Below, piece by piece: positions 9,979-21,728 of a stretch of 64,000 nt of DNA. A program made the translations under genes and the position numbers. The DNA is from Platycnemis pennipes (Eukaryota > Arthropoda > Insecta > Odonata > Platycnemididae), in assembly GCA_933228895.1 (NCBI GenBank), contig OW121855.1, positions 72,936,698 to 73,000,697 of the forward strand, in the 5' to 3' direction. The notes beneath the pieces were generated by a model. It saw only the letters and a list, made by a program, of their open reading frames with translations, made no database searches and was not told the DNA's origin. The number at the start of each line of letters is the position of its first letter. Within the stretch, counting starts at the first letter, position 1.

Positions 9979-10366
9979 CAGGAGTCATCAGACTTTTGCG
10001 CGCGATATGGTATCACACGGCCCGTGGAATATTGTGCGGAAACTTGCCAGAGAATTGGCAAAAAAAATTGGGCGTTGAATTTTTTATGGACATGAATTTA
10101 TATTGTTTTCAAAATATTAAGTGGTATTCCATACTATGTAAATATTAATTTTTTATTCATAATTTTCTGGAATACTAAATCGTTGGTTTATGATTCGCAG
10201 TATTTCCTCGCACTTGCTCGACCTTGGGTGACAAAAATCAGTATTTCTCTTCTTTTAAATAGAAACATGAACCTATGTTCGAATTATTTTAATGTGGCCC
10301 GCTGAGAAGTGCTGAAGTAGGTATCTAATGTGACCCACATCGTGAAAAATGTTTAATAAGCCTGAT
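9979..10366. mobile_element. hAT-like non-autonomous element, degenerate
   Basis: Starts CAGGAGTCATCAGACTTTTGCGCGCG and ends with TTTAATAAGCCTG, giving imperfect inverted termini of CAGG..CAGACTTTT type. The interior has the repeated phrase CGGCCCGTGG / TGTGGCCCGCTGAGAAG / TGTGACCCACATCG, common in small hAT-like elements. The expected 8-bp duplication is not preserved (ATCTAGGT against ATTTTGGA). Confidence 0.4.
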
Positions 10367-11639
10367 TTTGGACTAAAACTACAGAGTATTCTATTAGCCA
10401 AATACTAATATTATTATGCAGCTAATAGGCACAATATATTTCATTGGAGAAATATGTTAGACGTTCATACATCAGTTACGTGCTAGTAAACGATTGGCAA
10501 GTATGTAGAAACGTAATAATAATTAAAGGGAATTTGTTAAAATTTATTTATTGTAATTCCCACTATTAATTCATGGTAGCAATTAAGTCACAAGAACGTT
10601 ATTCATAATTACCAAGGCCTACCCTGGACACATTACACGTACTTATCCGGTTATTATCTTGCATTCGTATATTTTTTGCCAAGGTTTTCCTTATAACGGA
10701 AAAAAAGACCACAAGTTGCGAGGTTAAGGATTTCGATTGTCCTGTTATTCAAAATATGTGCTAAAACTTAACTACACTGAAAATCTCGGGAAAACGAAAA
10801 CCTAGACAGACCGCGGTAGTGAAGTCGATTACGCACCTGCTTTACAACCCAAAAGTTATATCAGATCGATTATGAAAGTGGGCTGACCAGTTTGAAGAAC
10901 AATTTGAGAGAGAACTAATTAGAATTAGGTGTCCCTTCCACGTATTTGAGTGGAGAAATTTCCGTAGGAATCTGGGTCAGTTAAAGAAATGAATATCGGA
11001 GATTTCTGTTTGCAAAGAAGACGTTAATCGAGGGAGAAAGACAAATAGATCGGGACCCTTAGTGAAGAAGGCACGAAGTGATTGTTGAAAACGTGAGATT
11101 GGTGATGGCGTAGGCAGTTGCGAAACTTAGCGATAAGACTGGACCAGTGGCCGATGAGGAGAGGGCTAGAGAAAGATGGAGAAGGATAATACGGCGGGAA
11201 GAAAGACGATCTTAGAGGTTTTGAGAATTACAGAAGGAGAAAGGAAGTAATTAGATGCAATTCAGCGGTGCAGGTAGAGATTTTGAGTAATCTGGAACGA
11301 TGGAATGTCGAGGTGGAAGTTTTGAGAGTTAGTAATGAGTTAAAAGAGAAAAACGGGCCCACAAGAATGACATGAAAAGATGTAAGATATACCTATACAT
11401 CTTCTGAGTATCTTCATTCTCCCTCTATTGTGAGTAATGGGGTGAATTATCACCCAATGCACACCTTGTGCATGAAATTATAGACACGAACTACTATTAT
11501 TGATACCATTTTGGACTATTAAAATCATGCGAGCAGGATGAAGTGACGTAAAATGTCTAGCAGGGACTTAAGTGCATTAAACAATTTGATTAATATCAAT
11601 AGATGAGGTAGTATTGCCAATCATAGGGCTCAGATTGTA
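10367..11639. other. Spacer, purine-rich in part
   Basis: 10900-11370 is purine-rich on the plus strand (GAGGAGAGGGCTAGAGAAAGATGG and similar). No open frame with a recognisable domain. Confidence 0.35.
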
Positions 11640-11822
11640 TTCCTAGCAGTCGCTGAGATTCAAATACGTACACTTGTCCCTCCTGGATTGCAGTGTGCAC
11701 TTCCAGTTCAGTACTCTGTCCATCGGACGACATGTAATAAACTGCGGACGGATTAGTGCTTGTCGTTAAGAGCAAGCTTATTCCGATGCCAGGTTTCCCA
11801 CTACTCTGACTAACTAATTTTA
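11640..11822 (+). mobile_element. SINE-A body fragment
   Basis: CCAGTTCAGTACTCTGTCCATCGGACGACATG, GTCGTTAAGAGCAAGCTTATTCCGATGCCAGGTTTCCC match the SINE-A body and tail; the tRNA head is lost. Confidence 0.7.
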
Positions 11823-12130
11823 AAGCCATTATATAAAAGTTGAGACCAAATAAAAAGCCACCTGTTGGGTTTCCTCTACTCTTGATTTGAAAACAGATCT
11901 TTCTTCTCTTTTAATAGCTCTTCTTCAGATTTCATTTTGGATAAACAGCTTCCTTTACTTTCACCCAAATCCTTTGTAATCGGTTTGATATCAATAAATG
12001 ATACTGTGTGAAAATTTTGAATAGGGAGTAATTTTTGATATGGTAAAATAATCATGGTGCTGTAATTTATATCAAGAATAAGTTTTGGAAAAAAATTGGT
12101 TGAAATTTTTAGAGAGCTTTTTCATAGTTC

Positions 12131-12744
12131 ATTTCAATTTCAAAGACATCCCCTAAAACTTGTATATAAAATATGTTGCGTAATGTTAATTAGAGTCAAC
12201 CGTTGCGAAGTGTTTTCGACAGGAACAGTGGCCCAGCCTTCTGTTACGCTGAGACTTGTTTTTTAAGTAAGAACGAAGATACCATTGATGAATAAACCAA
12301 TAATCGTATCGAGAAACAAATCATGTATTTATATAGTACGTATGTCTGTCATTCATAAAAAAGAGGAGATTCAATTGGAGCGTTACGTAATTTAGTGGAG
12401 GGTCGGAGAAAGCTATACGGAGCGTTACAGGGTGAATTTCAATTTCAGAGACATCCCCTAAAACTTGTATATAAAATATGTTGCGTAATGTTAATTGGAG
12501 TCAACGGTTGCGAAGTGTTTTCGACAGGAACAGTGGCCCAGCCTTCTGTTACGCTGAGAGAATCACTTTTTTTTTAAGTAAGAACGAAGATACCATTGAT
12601 GAATAAACCAATAATCGTATCGAGAAACAAATCATGTATTTATATTGTACGTATGTCTGTCATTCATAAAAAAGAGGAGATTCAATTGGAGCGTTACGTA
12701 ATTTAGGGGAGGGTCGGAGAAAGCTACGGAGCGTTACAGGGTGG
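12131..12744. repeat. Tandem duplication, two ~306-bp units
   Basis: Unit 1 is about 12131-12435 and unit 2 about 12436-12744. The units are nearly identical, from ATTTCAATTTC(A)GAGACATCCCC to GCGTTACAGGGTG, with only a few substitutions and small indels (CTATACGG against CTACGG, TTAGAGTCAACC against TTGGAGTCAACG). The AATTTCAATTT microhomology lies at the junction. No coding content. Confidence 0.85.
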
Positions 12745-13485
12745 ATGGGGGGGGGAGGTAATAAATGAGAAAATCCGCGTAATAATTAGTGCACGGATCT
12801 TTGAGCCCACTGCATCCCTGTCGCGGCTAAATTGCTTGCGTGACGTAAGGAATGAATAAAACGCGAAAGTTCGCGTAAAGAATGATCCACGCTTTTGCCA
12901 TAAATATCTAATCTCGACGTAATTAATTCGTCACGGGCTGTTACCTCCAGTCAGAACGGAATTCGGAGCGGGCTAGCGTCCTTTATATTCTTTTTGGATT
13001 TCGACCAAAATGGGGCAAGGTCGTCCAGGACGAGGGTGTGTGTGTGTGTGTGTGTAGAATGATAAAAAAAATGAGAGCGGCCCCCGGACTGTCCCATAAA
13101 GCCCCTCCATCTCATCTCGCCCCAATTCCCAACTCGTGCTCGAGGGGTCGACCGAGGGCTCCGAAAATGGCCGATGGCCTATTATCCGCGCTCTGCTCTT
13201 CGTTCTCCTGTCTTCCCCTCAGGCCGAGTCCACATGCGAGCCGCCGCAAAGGCTTCATAGGTGGCCGGAAGTGAAAATTTATCCTTACCCCAAGAACTCA
13301 CAGCCGGCCGTGGTAGCCAGAAACGGCATTTCAACCCAATGGGAAACATGTACTATTTTTTATAACTCTTTGAATGTGAAGTTTATTAGCTAAAATGTGC
13401 TTGGCGAAAATTTTGCTGAAGAATTAAGTTTCGTTACAAATATATTACTCTTTGAAAATTGTACTTTTTCGGCTGCTTAAAAACA
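12745..13485. other. Spacer with (TG)n and CpG-rich block
   Basis: A (GT)10 microsatellite lies at 13035-13056. A CpG-rich, C-rich stretch spans 13075-13290. A run of eight G lies near 12748. No domain found in the short open frames. Confidence 0.4.
13035..13056. repeat. (TG)n microsatellite
   Basis: About ten uninterrupted GT units following CGAGG. Confidence 0.9.
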
Positions 13486-13948
13486 CGACGTCATCGCATG
13501 ACGTCACGGCACGGCATCGCTAAGGGCGTTGTTTATCTGTTTATGCGTGGAGGTAAGTTGTTAAATGAATACTTGGCGATAACGTATGTATTCATTTCCT
13601 TTTATTATTGCAATAAACGATTGTATCTCAATTTTTTAATTACTTAGTATGGACGGTAACGAGCAAATCGTCCATTAATTATATAATGCCTGTTTAGTGA
13701 CCAAGAATCTCTACTACGTCTATGCAATCGCTGGTTTTTTTAAGAAGAACACCGCCATAAGGGAGTCAAGCAAAGGAAATTGTCGGAATGTGCTTTTTTA
13801 AGTATTTTTTCAGCCATCGTTTCTTTCGAGAAACGGCTAAAAATCTCAAAACAATATATTCACTTCGTTTTCTTGAAAATATAAATGTCTATCTCCGTAG
13901 CAATATGGAACCTATACCGTGCAGTGACGTCAGAAGGCGTTTCAGGTG
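13486..13948. promoter_or_regulatory. Cluster of CRE/bZIP-like TGACGTCA sites
   Basis: CGACGTCA near 13487, TGACGTCA at 13499-13506 and again at 13925-13932, and TGACGTGA near 13946. The full 8-bp palindrome is the consensus site of CREB/ATF bZIP factors. No adjacent promoter or gene is recognised, so a regulatory role is only possible. Confidence 0.25.
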
Positions 13949-14389
13949 ACGTGACTTTTGTCGATTTTCGGGAACATTTTAATATCATTTAATAATCTTT
14001 GTGGTGGGCGTAGAAAAATTTGGCTTATATATTTAAATTGGTGAGAAAATGTCGCATCAAGTACATCATTAATCTTCGAGAAACAAATTTCATGCATATT
14101 CCCCATTGTTGTGGGTATGAATCGCGCCAGGAGAATGAGTGTTACGTTTGTCTTACGCTGGTGTCAATTTTTCATAAAATATTTTGGTTCAGCCCATTCC
14201 ATCCATTTTTTTTTGATCAAACGGAAATGGTGTGTGTCCCATGACGCAGTATTTTGGTCCAACTCACGCTAGCCAATGAGATACGAAAAAATAGTAAACA
14301 ATTAGAATTGCTGCCACAACCGAATGTAAAGAAGATGTGGCATTTGTAATTTGAGCTATGGGAACCGTTAATAAATTGAATTAAGTTTA
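13949..14389. other. A+T-rich spacer
   Basis: No recognised gene or repeat. Confidence 0.4.
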
Positions 14390-14592
14390 CATGACCATCT
14401 ACATCTACGCGATCCCCTACAAGACACCGCGAGGGTTTGTGGCAGGGGGTGAAGATCTCCAAATATGCACTATTGACATGCAACTAGGGTACTACATGGA
14501 ATTATGCTAATAATATGGGTCACATGCAACTACATGGTTAGTATCTACATAGCAATTAAGGTATTGGTTGTTAATACATGCATCATGAAATA
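14390..14592 (-). mobile_element. CR1/Jockey-type LINE 3' end
   Basis: On the plus strand: CATCTACATCTACGCG (the complement of the (GATGTA)n tail), CACCGCGAGGGTTTGTGGCAGGGGGTGAAGA, then GGGTCACATGCAACTACATGG and GTTAATACATGCATCATG. These are collinear with 19895-20060. Confidence 0.75.
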
Positions 14593-16061
14593 AATCATTC
14601 ATTGAGTATAGTTTATAAATTCATCTTTTACATGCACTCAATTAGTACAATAACTACCTCAGGGAGTAAAATGCTCAGCGGAATACGATGTTCACTATTT
14701 TGGAAGTCTGTGATTGGTTGGTTCCATACTTTTGGATAGAAATTTAGAACAGGTTCTATCTGTTTGGTCCAAACGAAAAAATCCATTTTGATACAATTCC
14801 ACCCTGCCACACGGTCAAACTCAGCTGTTACGCGACACGTACACATTTTCGGCGTTTCCCTCTCGGAATAAGTGTGATTGATAAGCTTCGCTTGTTACGT
14901 TGGAAACGTTCTCGAACCAGACTACACTCTCCAATCACACCCGGATCATAATACTGCTGAAATTTCCTTATTACTCCCGCGTCAACAAAGCTATCGTGTC
15001 TTTGGCTCCGAAAATATCTTCCCATTCATTCCTCTCCCTTCATCACGATCCCCCTTTTTTATTTCCTCCCTAATCTCATATTCTACTCCACGCCTACGTC
15101 AATTTCCCAACCGTATCATGGAATCCTACCCCAGCCCCACTCCCGCTCATTACCATTCACATTCAGATTCCTTTTCACCGACAAAGGCTTCGCGTTTTCC
15201 GTATAAATTCGGCCTTCCATGTAACCGACACCCCTCTCCCCTTTTCGTTTCACTTTCTCCCGAGTCCCCAGCTCCTCTCTCCGTCGCAACCGTCTCCTGA
15301 CTTCGTCATTTTCTTCTGCAGAAAAAACATATAACCTCCCTCGATTCCCTCTCTTGCTTAATACAGCCCCGGAGACAAGCTGCGACGTCTTGAATTTGAG
15401 GATGTTGCGGCTTTCTCCTCTTCCACTATGCCGTCGCGGGATGCGAGCGACAAGACTGATTTCAATTCGCTCCCTACAGACACTCATGCGCCACATTGTC
15501 AGTCTTCCGGCGTGAGTTCTGTCCGCTAATAAATGTATCCACATCAGCTTTAATGCCTATGAAGGTAATTCACCTAAAATTACAAAATCTTAACGTTGCG
15601 AAATTTTCAAGTATTCATTTTGTATTGTTCAAACGCTAAAAATGAGTACCTATGTGATTTCGTGAAAATTTAACTCAGATTCCATTTACTTCGAAGTCAT
15701 TGCACCATCATGAATTAATAAACAGTTGAATGCGAAATCGGAATTTTGAAAATTTTTCACGCATTCATAATGGATCAAACGTTAGCAATTTGTACTCTTC
15801 CACAGATTTAGTTCAAACTCGAAGCATTGTTGATTCATCACACCACCAGCAGGCTATGCACAGTTGAATGATTAGAGTGTGAACAGTTGATAATGATGTC
15901 AATACACATTGAAACGCGTCTTGTTCCTAAATAATCTGTGGTGAAGTACGTATTCTAAACGTTTGTTCCACTCCTATGGAATTCCACATTTTTGTGCCTG
16001 AATACGTGAATTGGATGCAACATAAGATCTTTACCCTAAGATATGCACACATGTTAATTAT
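14593..16061. other. Spacer with C-rich block 14990-15480
   Basis: The central part is C+T-rich with CpG and has overlapping open frames on both strands of about 140 codons with biased composition (Ser, Pro, Arg). Frames of this kind arise readily in low-stop C-rich DNA; no domain is recognised. Confidence 0.35.
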
Positions 16062-16125
16062 GGAATTAAACCCGCGTCCTTTGGTTACGAGGCCAGCACG
16101 TAACCAACCTATATTCCACAGCTGT
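16062..16125 (-). repeat. tRNA-like SINE head fragment
   Basis: Complement of AATTAAACCCGCGTCCTTTGG and ACGTAACCAACC gives a B-box and A-box order on the minus strand. Strongly worn. Confidence 0.35.
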
Positions 16126-16395
16126 CCTTGATACTTTTACCTTACTGTTTGCGTAAAAGTGAAATTTTAAACCATTCTATCGCCTATCTGTACCTCTAAT
16201 TTAAAGTTTATGACCTTGCTCATCCTATGAGTTTGGATTTTTAATAGTATATTATATCTTTCGTATTAGTATCAGTCTAAAATTTACATAAAGCAGGTAT
16301 TTAATTTGATATAGCTGGAGATGTTCTAGTAGTAACTTCAAATCTAACCCCACTGACCTTAACCAGCGATCATGCCACTTATTCAAAGCAAACTT

Positions 16396-16612
16396 CTAAA
16401 CGTGGTGGATAGAGAACTGGTCTCCCGATCCAAGGTACTGGGTTCATAGTCCAGCTATGACAGAGAATGTTCAGCTCAGAATTCAAACCCCCTCTTGGTT
16501 GCTATGATGAGTGCCATTCAAAGTTTATTCCTTCGTCTTTCAGAGGGGCCCATTGGTACCTAGGATAATGCTGATGCCAGGTTTCACTCCTCTTTTCTTT
16601 CTGAAAAATCTT
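16396..16612 (+). mobile_element. SINE-A copy
   Basis: Head GTGGTGGATAGAGAACTGGTCTCCCGATCC with worn B box GGGTTCATAGTCC. The body keeps the fragments TTCGTCTTTCAGAGGGGCCC and ATAATGCTGATGCCAGGTTTCACTCC. Confidence 0.7.
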
Positions 16613-16739
16613 TTAGCTAACTACCCACCGATCCTGTACGGCAAAAATTACGCATTGGTAGCCTCTCCAGGAAAACTGCGGCTTTTGCTGTGTCTTTTTA
16701 ACATATTTCGATAAATATATTCACATATTCATTTCATTA

Positions 16740-16868
16740 TTTACCTAGTTGTGAAGGACGTAAAAGGGAATAATTACGTCAATATGAAGAGGTTGGTCGA
16801 TAGAGGAATCGAGTGGAGGGCTGCGTCAAACCAATCCTAGGATTATTGACCTATGATTACGATGATCC
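16740..16868 (+). pseudogene. RTE-like LINE 3' end, severely truncated
   Basis: Last about 30 codons of the polyprotein (VKDVKGNNYVNMKRLVDRGI, then EWRAASNQS) and the terminal ACCAATCCTAGGATTATTGACC plus ATGATTACGATGAT. It lacks everything upstream, as expected for target-primed reverse transcription that stopped early. Confidence 0.85.
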
Positions 16869-19800
16869 ATATTCTCATGCATGTATATTGAAAAGACCAG
16901 GCTTCATTTGGTGGAACGTCTTCGTCACTAGGGTAATAAATTAGGCTTTGAAGGTTCTAAAAACAACTTTATTTCACCAACCTTGGTTTCTGTTGAGTAG
17001 CAACGCACAAATAAACAAGTTTGAAAATTGTATTGTTACTTATTGAGACTAAATGGTTTAAAGCCGGTGGAAGTAAGTTCTTTATGGCAGTAAGTAAAAG
17101 ATATAAAGAATAAGAAAAAATCACGAACAGTTTCGACCAACGCACCTTGACAAAGACCGCATTGTTCGAAGCCTGGATTGATGAAATAAATTTGTATTTG
17201 GAGTCTTACCAAGTTTGTATTGTCACCTCTGTATCCAGAAAGAATATCCATCGTTAATTCCTTTTGGAAAATAGGATTGTTTTTCATCAAACTATCCTAT
17301 TTTCATCAAACTATCCTATTGTCTTTGACAATCTGATCCTTCTATCATCTCAATCGATCTTACGTAGTTTTTAACTCGTTCGGACGAAACAGTGAAATAC
17401 GTACCAGTGCAACCATTTCGCCGAATTGCGCAATTGTCATCGCCATTTCCTTCGCGATCCAAATTAATTAAGGTGGACGGATTGAAAGCGAGCGAGATCA
17501 CTCTGGCTCGCACTTTCTTCAATCACCGCGGCCAATACTTATGCCATCGCGCGTAGGGGGAGCAGGCCGATGAGGAAAGGTCGGGTCGGATCCATTGTCC
17601 TTCACGCTCTCTTCCGACTATGAGCGATTCGATCGATCGGTATTGATATAAACCTCGCGGAGCACGGTCGAAACGCGGACGAGGAAATGAACTCGGCTTC
17701 CATCTCATCCATCAAGAATGGATGTTCGGGCTCTATTCAAAACTTTGTGAGCGGACGGGATATTGGGTTTTAAAAAAATGCAGTTAACTCGAAATATAGG
17801 GTGATGTGAAAATTATATAGTGGTGCATGCCACGCATTTCATGGTTTAAAAAAAACTCGGTAGTTAAGAGAGAAAATTGGATTTTTCGTCAGCTTCCGAT
17901 TCATTCTGGGCTCAGAAAGTTGTGTGCAATGAATTATTTGAGGGACTCGTGGATAAAATATGACTGTTTATTTACCAAAAATATTTATTTCTAGGTATTT
18001 AGTTCATAACGGCAATACATTGTCGGAATTTGCTCGAAAAGTTCTTATTTATTTAAATAATTATTTTTCCCGCATAATTAAATGCCTAAATTTGAATTAT
18101 ATCAAGCTTTTTGTAGCCCTTAGTGGTCAAGGTCATTGAATCTAGAGTTTTTATAATGCTTCATAATTCAAAGTTTTCGGTTCCCTGGATAAAAATTTTT
18201 CCATCAAGGAGTGCTTATTTATTATAAAATATAATAGCGAAAACGATTATCTTGCTATTATGCTCATGAGCGGGTAACTCCGTTTAAGTTTTTCGCTGTT
18301 AGTTCACAGCCCTTGAATGATTTCAAAAACCAGCTGCTGCAGAATTGTCATCAAATAATGTGTTTAATTGTTCTATTGGCCTATGTATAGAATTGTTATC
18401 TCTTTGCAACTCAGGGCAAGAGGAGTGAGGAAGCTCTTAAGGCACGTGACTAGGTACGGACCAATGAGATCTGAATGGGTGGAGCGCAGCCTCAATGAAT
18501 GTCAGTTACCTTCAAGCCTCGGTCGTGTTCACTTCGTGCTCCTATGTGCTGTGTTTCCACACTTCCGTACTGCCTTATACTTCTATACCTCTATTAAGAC
18601 GTGTGTATAAATTTGACAACCTCTACGTGAAGTCCTCTTCGAACTGAAAACACTCAAGCCGCCACGAAAGTGGCCGAAACTCAATCGCAAAAGATATTTG
18701 AATTCTAGTTTATGACTGCACCTACAAACCTAAATCTACTACAGCCTTGCTCGCCCTCTCCGGTTTCGTTTCATCAATGTCATCTTCTTCTTTCTCCATC
18801 AGCTTCCTCAATCTCCCGTAGCAACCGCCCATCTCCCGCCCCTGACGTTGCTCACCTCGTCTCCAAAGCAAAACGATATCTTGTTTTTCTTCTCCTAGCG
18901 CGAACATGTACGAGCAAGCTCCACTTCCCCATCGCATCCGACTCCCGGAGAAAAAGGGAGATTTGGTTCTCATCATTTTTTTAAAGCAGCGTCACCCCGT
19001 AAAAAAAAATTAAAAGGGAGATGTAGAGAATTGAAGGGAATACTGAGAAAAAAATTCAAAGCGGATGAAGGGAGCGTTTTCTGAGCGGATTCCGTTGCCA
19101 CGTCGCGTGACGTGAAGGAGCAAGCATTTCCTGGACGCTTTTTGTCCTTTTCTTTCCTCATTTTGTCCTTCCTCCGCCCCTCCCAGAAACCCTGTTACCC
19201 TATCCATACCCACCCACCCGAGCGGAGAGCTTAAATTCTTCCTCAGGGATTCGCTCGCTCTCGCTTTCACGAAGCAGTGGACCCGTAATGAGCAGCAAGG
19301 AAAAAGAGCACACCGTGCTTCGAGACGTCATCAATGCGTCACCTCACTCGGAGGGTTTTTAACCGTAGCATTTAAATTTCTTACGCATCCAAATGACTCT
19401 CCTATCTCCTGAGAATTTTTTCGCACCCACGTACCTCAGAATGGTGATCTGCCAGCTACCCTGCTGTATATTCTTCGCGGGTTTTCCACCGGGTCAGGTA
19501 TTCTGCTGCCGACTTTTCAATGGCTAACCCCGCCATCTTCCTCAGGGCGTTTGATGCTGGGATAAGATTTGTCGCTCTTATTTATGCTCCCGATCGGGTC
19601 AGGTGGCTCCTGATTGGCTGCTGTCCCTCTTCCTCTTCGCTTCTCTGATTTTTCGAATAATGGGTCTTCACGATTGGCTGAGAGCATACCCTGCATCCCC
19701 ATTGAGATTTCTCTCCTACAAGTTGATCTCAATGGCTTCTTTGGTCAAACGATTCCAGTATACGTTTGCCCTACTTTTGGTCCTACTTACTCATTTTGGT

Positions 19801-19894
19801 GTCCTCAAAACGGATGCAGTGGTTTTGCGTTAGACTGTGCTCCTCGATGGCTGATTTCTCGGGATAGCTCAGTCTAATCCATCATTTGTCTTCT
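16869..19894. other. Long stretch without recognised elements
   Basis: Includes a 19-bp direct repeat of TTTTCATCAAACTATCCTA at 17281-17319, a CpG-rich block at 17440-17720 and a C+T-rich to CpG-rich block at 18720-19290. Open frames of up to 90 codons overlap on both strands without any recognised domain. No SINE or LINE signature. Confidence 0.35.
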
Positions 19895-20070
19895 ATTACA
19901 TCTACATCTACACGATACCCTGCAAGCCACCGCTAGGGTGTGTGGCAGGGGGTGAAGGTCACCAAGCATGCACTACTAACATGCAAGCAAGCAATTAAAG
20001 GGTCTCATGCAACTAGATTGTTAGTATCTATAGTATTTGAGGGGTTAATACATGAATCATGCACTACAGA
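19895..20070 (-). mobile_element. CR1/Jockey-type LINE 3' UTR and (GATGTA)n tail
   Basis: Directly downstream (minus strand) of the RT fragment ending at 20071. It carries the family signature GTGTGTGGCAGGGGGTGAAGG and terminates in the complement of ACATCTACATCTACACG. This is the reference copy used to recognise orphan 3' ends elsewhere. Confidence 0.8.
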
Positions 20071-20427
20071 TTACTCTAAAATATTTCCCCTACCTATCCC
20101 TTTCCTATGCTGCCTATTCTGTTCTCTTATAGTACGGGGGAAAAATGCCATTTTGAATCTATCTGTACGACAATCTATCTCTCTAATCTTATTTATCTGG
20201 TCGAATCTAGCATAATACGCTGGTGTTTTTAATATGTGCCTAACATCTTCAGTAAAGCTATCCGATTGAAATTTCTGCAATAGATTTAATCTGAACTTTA
20301 ATCTACGCTCTGATAATGATTCCCACCCTAATTCTTGTATTAATTCTGATACACTACTCAACCTATCGTAACACCTTTTGACGAACCTAGCTGCTCTACG
20401 CTGCACACTGTCTAGTTCTCTCATCAA
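20071..20427 (-). pseudogene. CR1/Jockey-group LINE reverse transcriptase C-terminus
   Basis: A 118-codon open frame containing the post-RT block of CR1/Jockey-group polyproteins. Visible motifs are LDSVQRRAARFV near the start, SVSELIQELGWESLSERR, a RLNLLQKF stretch, and TDRFKMAFFPRTIREQN near the C-terminus (families usually end FFPRTI..WN.LP). The catalytic RT domain and endonuclease are missing, so the copy is 5' truncated and non-functional. The methionine is only the first in the fragment; the true protein start lay far upstream. This is the longest intact CR1-type frame here and is continuous with its own 3' UTR, which makes the assignment firm. Confidence 0.85.
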
Positions 20428-20559
20428 ACCTAATTCATTAGGATCCTATTACTCTTGTTTCTTATATGATCCGGCCAGTCTCTCCAATGTACGCTTGCCC
20501 GCATTCACAGGGAATGCGATACACTCCGGGAGTTTTAAGTTCCAGCTACCCTCGTTTCA

Positions 20560-21128
20560 TCATTAGCATTTCAATCCTAGAATTGGTTTACTGGAGTCCT
20601 CCATTCTGTCCTATTCAGTGTTAATTTCTTCACGCCCTGGTATGCTTTCTCTTTCACCTCCTTCTTTATTTGTCCTATATGTTTGTCCCTTTCTTCCTCG
20701 CGGGAACTTCCCTTCAATTTTCCCTTCTTTATATTTCTTACTAATTTATCGTGTCTCATGACATGTCCAATTCACCTGGTTCTTTTTTGCCGTAGGTTTT
20801 TCCACATTTTCCTTTCTTCATCTGCTCTTCTTCGTTCCTCACATTATCTGTCCATTTAATCTTCAACATTCTCCTCCAGCACCATGTTTCGAAGGCTTCA
20901 ATTCTTCGTTGGTATGCTTTCCCGATATTCCATGTCTCTGCTCCATTGAGTACCACGCTCCATGCGAATGTTTTGATGAAGTGCTTCCTTGTTTCTTCCT
21001 TGTTCTTTGAGCATAGTAGTGGTCTTTTCTCCATAAACGCCTCCTTAGTTTGTGCTATTCTTCGCTTGATGTCCGTCGTGCTTCTTCCATCCCAAGTTAT
21101 AGTGCTGCCGATACCCTCGTTTTTGCTT
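20560..21128 (-). pseudogene. RTE-like LINE: reverse transcriptase C-terminus
   Basis: The minus-strand frame from about 21125 reads GIGSTITWDGRSTTDIKRR, then HFIKTFAWSVVLNGAETW, ETWCWRRMLKIKWTD, NEE, and breaks by frameshift near 20760. A second frame continues MRHDKLVRNIKKGKLKG to the stop at 20577. The order CTIT-D-R / FxKTFxWSVxLxGAETW / ETWCWRRMLKIKWTD is characteristic of RTE-type endonuclease-reverse transcriptases. It is a different subfamily from the 1.8-kb copy. Its 5' end abuts an oppositely oriented CR1-group relic. Confidence 0.85.
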
Positions 21129-21728
21129 TGTTATAACGAAGTGTGGCTAAGTCACACCTTTTTGTATAAAGTCGGCGGAATAAATTTAAACGTAGAGAGT
21201 GACGTAAAATTCTTAAAAGTAACGCTAAATTCGGTTTTGTGGGGGCATTAACGCATAGAAAACATGTGCGGGACTGCGTTGTAAGAACTAGGATTCATAA
21301 AAAGAATAGTAGGAAAGTGTTTGGATGAAAAAAGTTAAAGAATTCTTTTCGCTTTAGTTAGGCCTCACCTCGAGTGTGCATTTGTCATTTTAAATCCGGT
21401 AAGTAATGATTTGATTCTCGAACTCGATAAAATGCAAAGGAAAGCAGCTCTTTTTTTCAGAACGCATATGGCCGTACATAATGTGTCACACAACTCTTAG
21501 AGGGACTATATGGGAAGCTCTGAAAACTCATAGATTATGCGCCATCCAAACTTGGACCACTCGAAACAGAAATCGGTCAGATTCGAGGATGATACGTCAG
21601 GTGTACTTTTACCCTCACACTATATTGGAAGATCAGATGGAAAGGACGACATTAGAGAGACTGCCGAAAGAACCGATGTAAAAGACCATTCTGCTACACT
21701 CAAAACAGTACAAATAATGGCTGGATAG
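21129..21728 (+). pseudogene. CR1/Jockey-group LINE reverse transcriptase relic
   Basis: Spread over three frames with stops: SDVKFLKVTLNSVLWGH, then IENMCGTAL..LGFIKRIVGKC, FALVRPHLECAFVILNPVSN, LILELDKMQRKAALFF, WEALKTHRLCA, and finally FEDDTSGVLLPSHY with RETAERTDV. This is the usual order of the RT thumb and C-terminal region (LRPhLEYA..VW.P....I..LE.VQRKAARFV). At least five disruptions. It joins the RTE-like relic at about 21128. Confidence 0.8.

Noticed and set aside
10830..11380. Gag-like or RT coding remnant
   Set aside because: Purine-rich stretch suggested coding, but no frame gives a recognisable domain.
12131..12744. CRISPR or satellite array
   Set aside because: Only two long units without spacer structure; an arthropod-type tandem duplication explains it.
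14878..15544. Overlapping ~140-codon frames on both strands
   Set aside because: Both strands are open in the same C-rich stretch, which points to base composition rather than coding.
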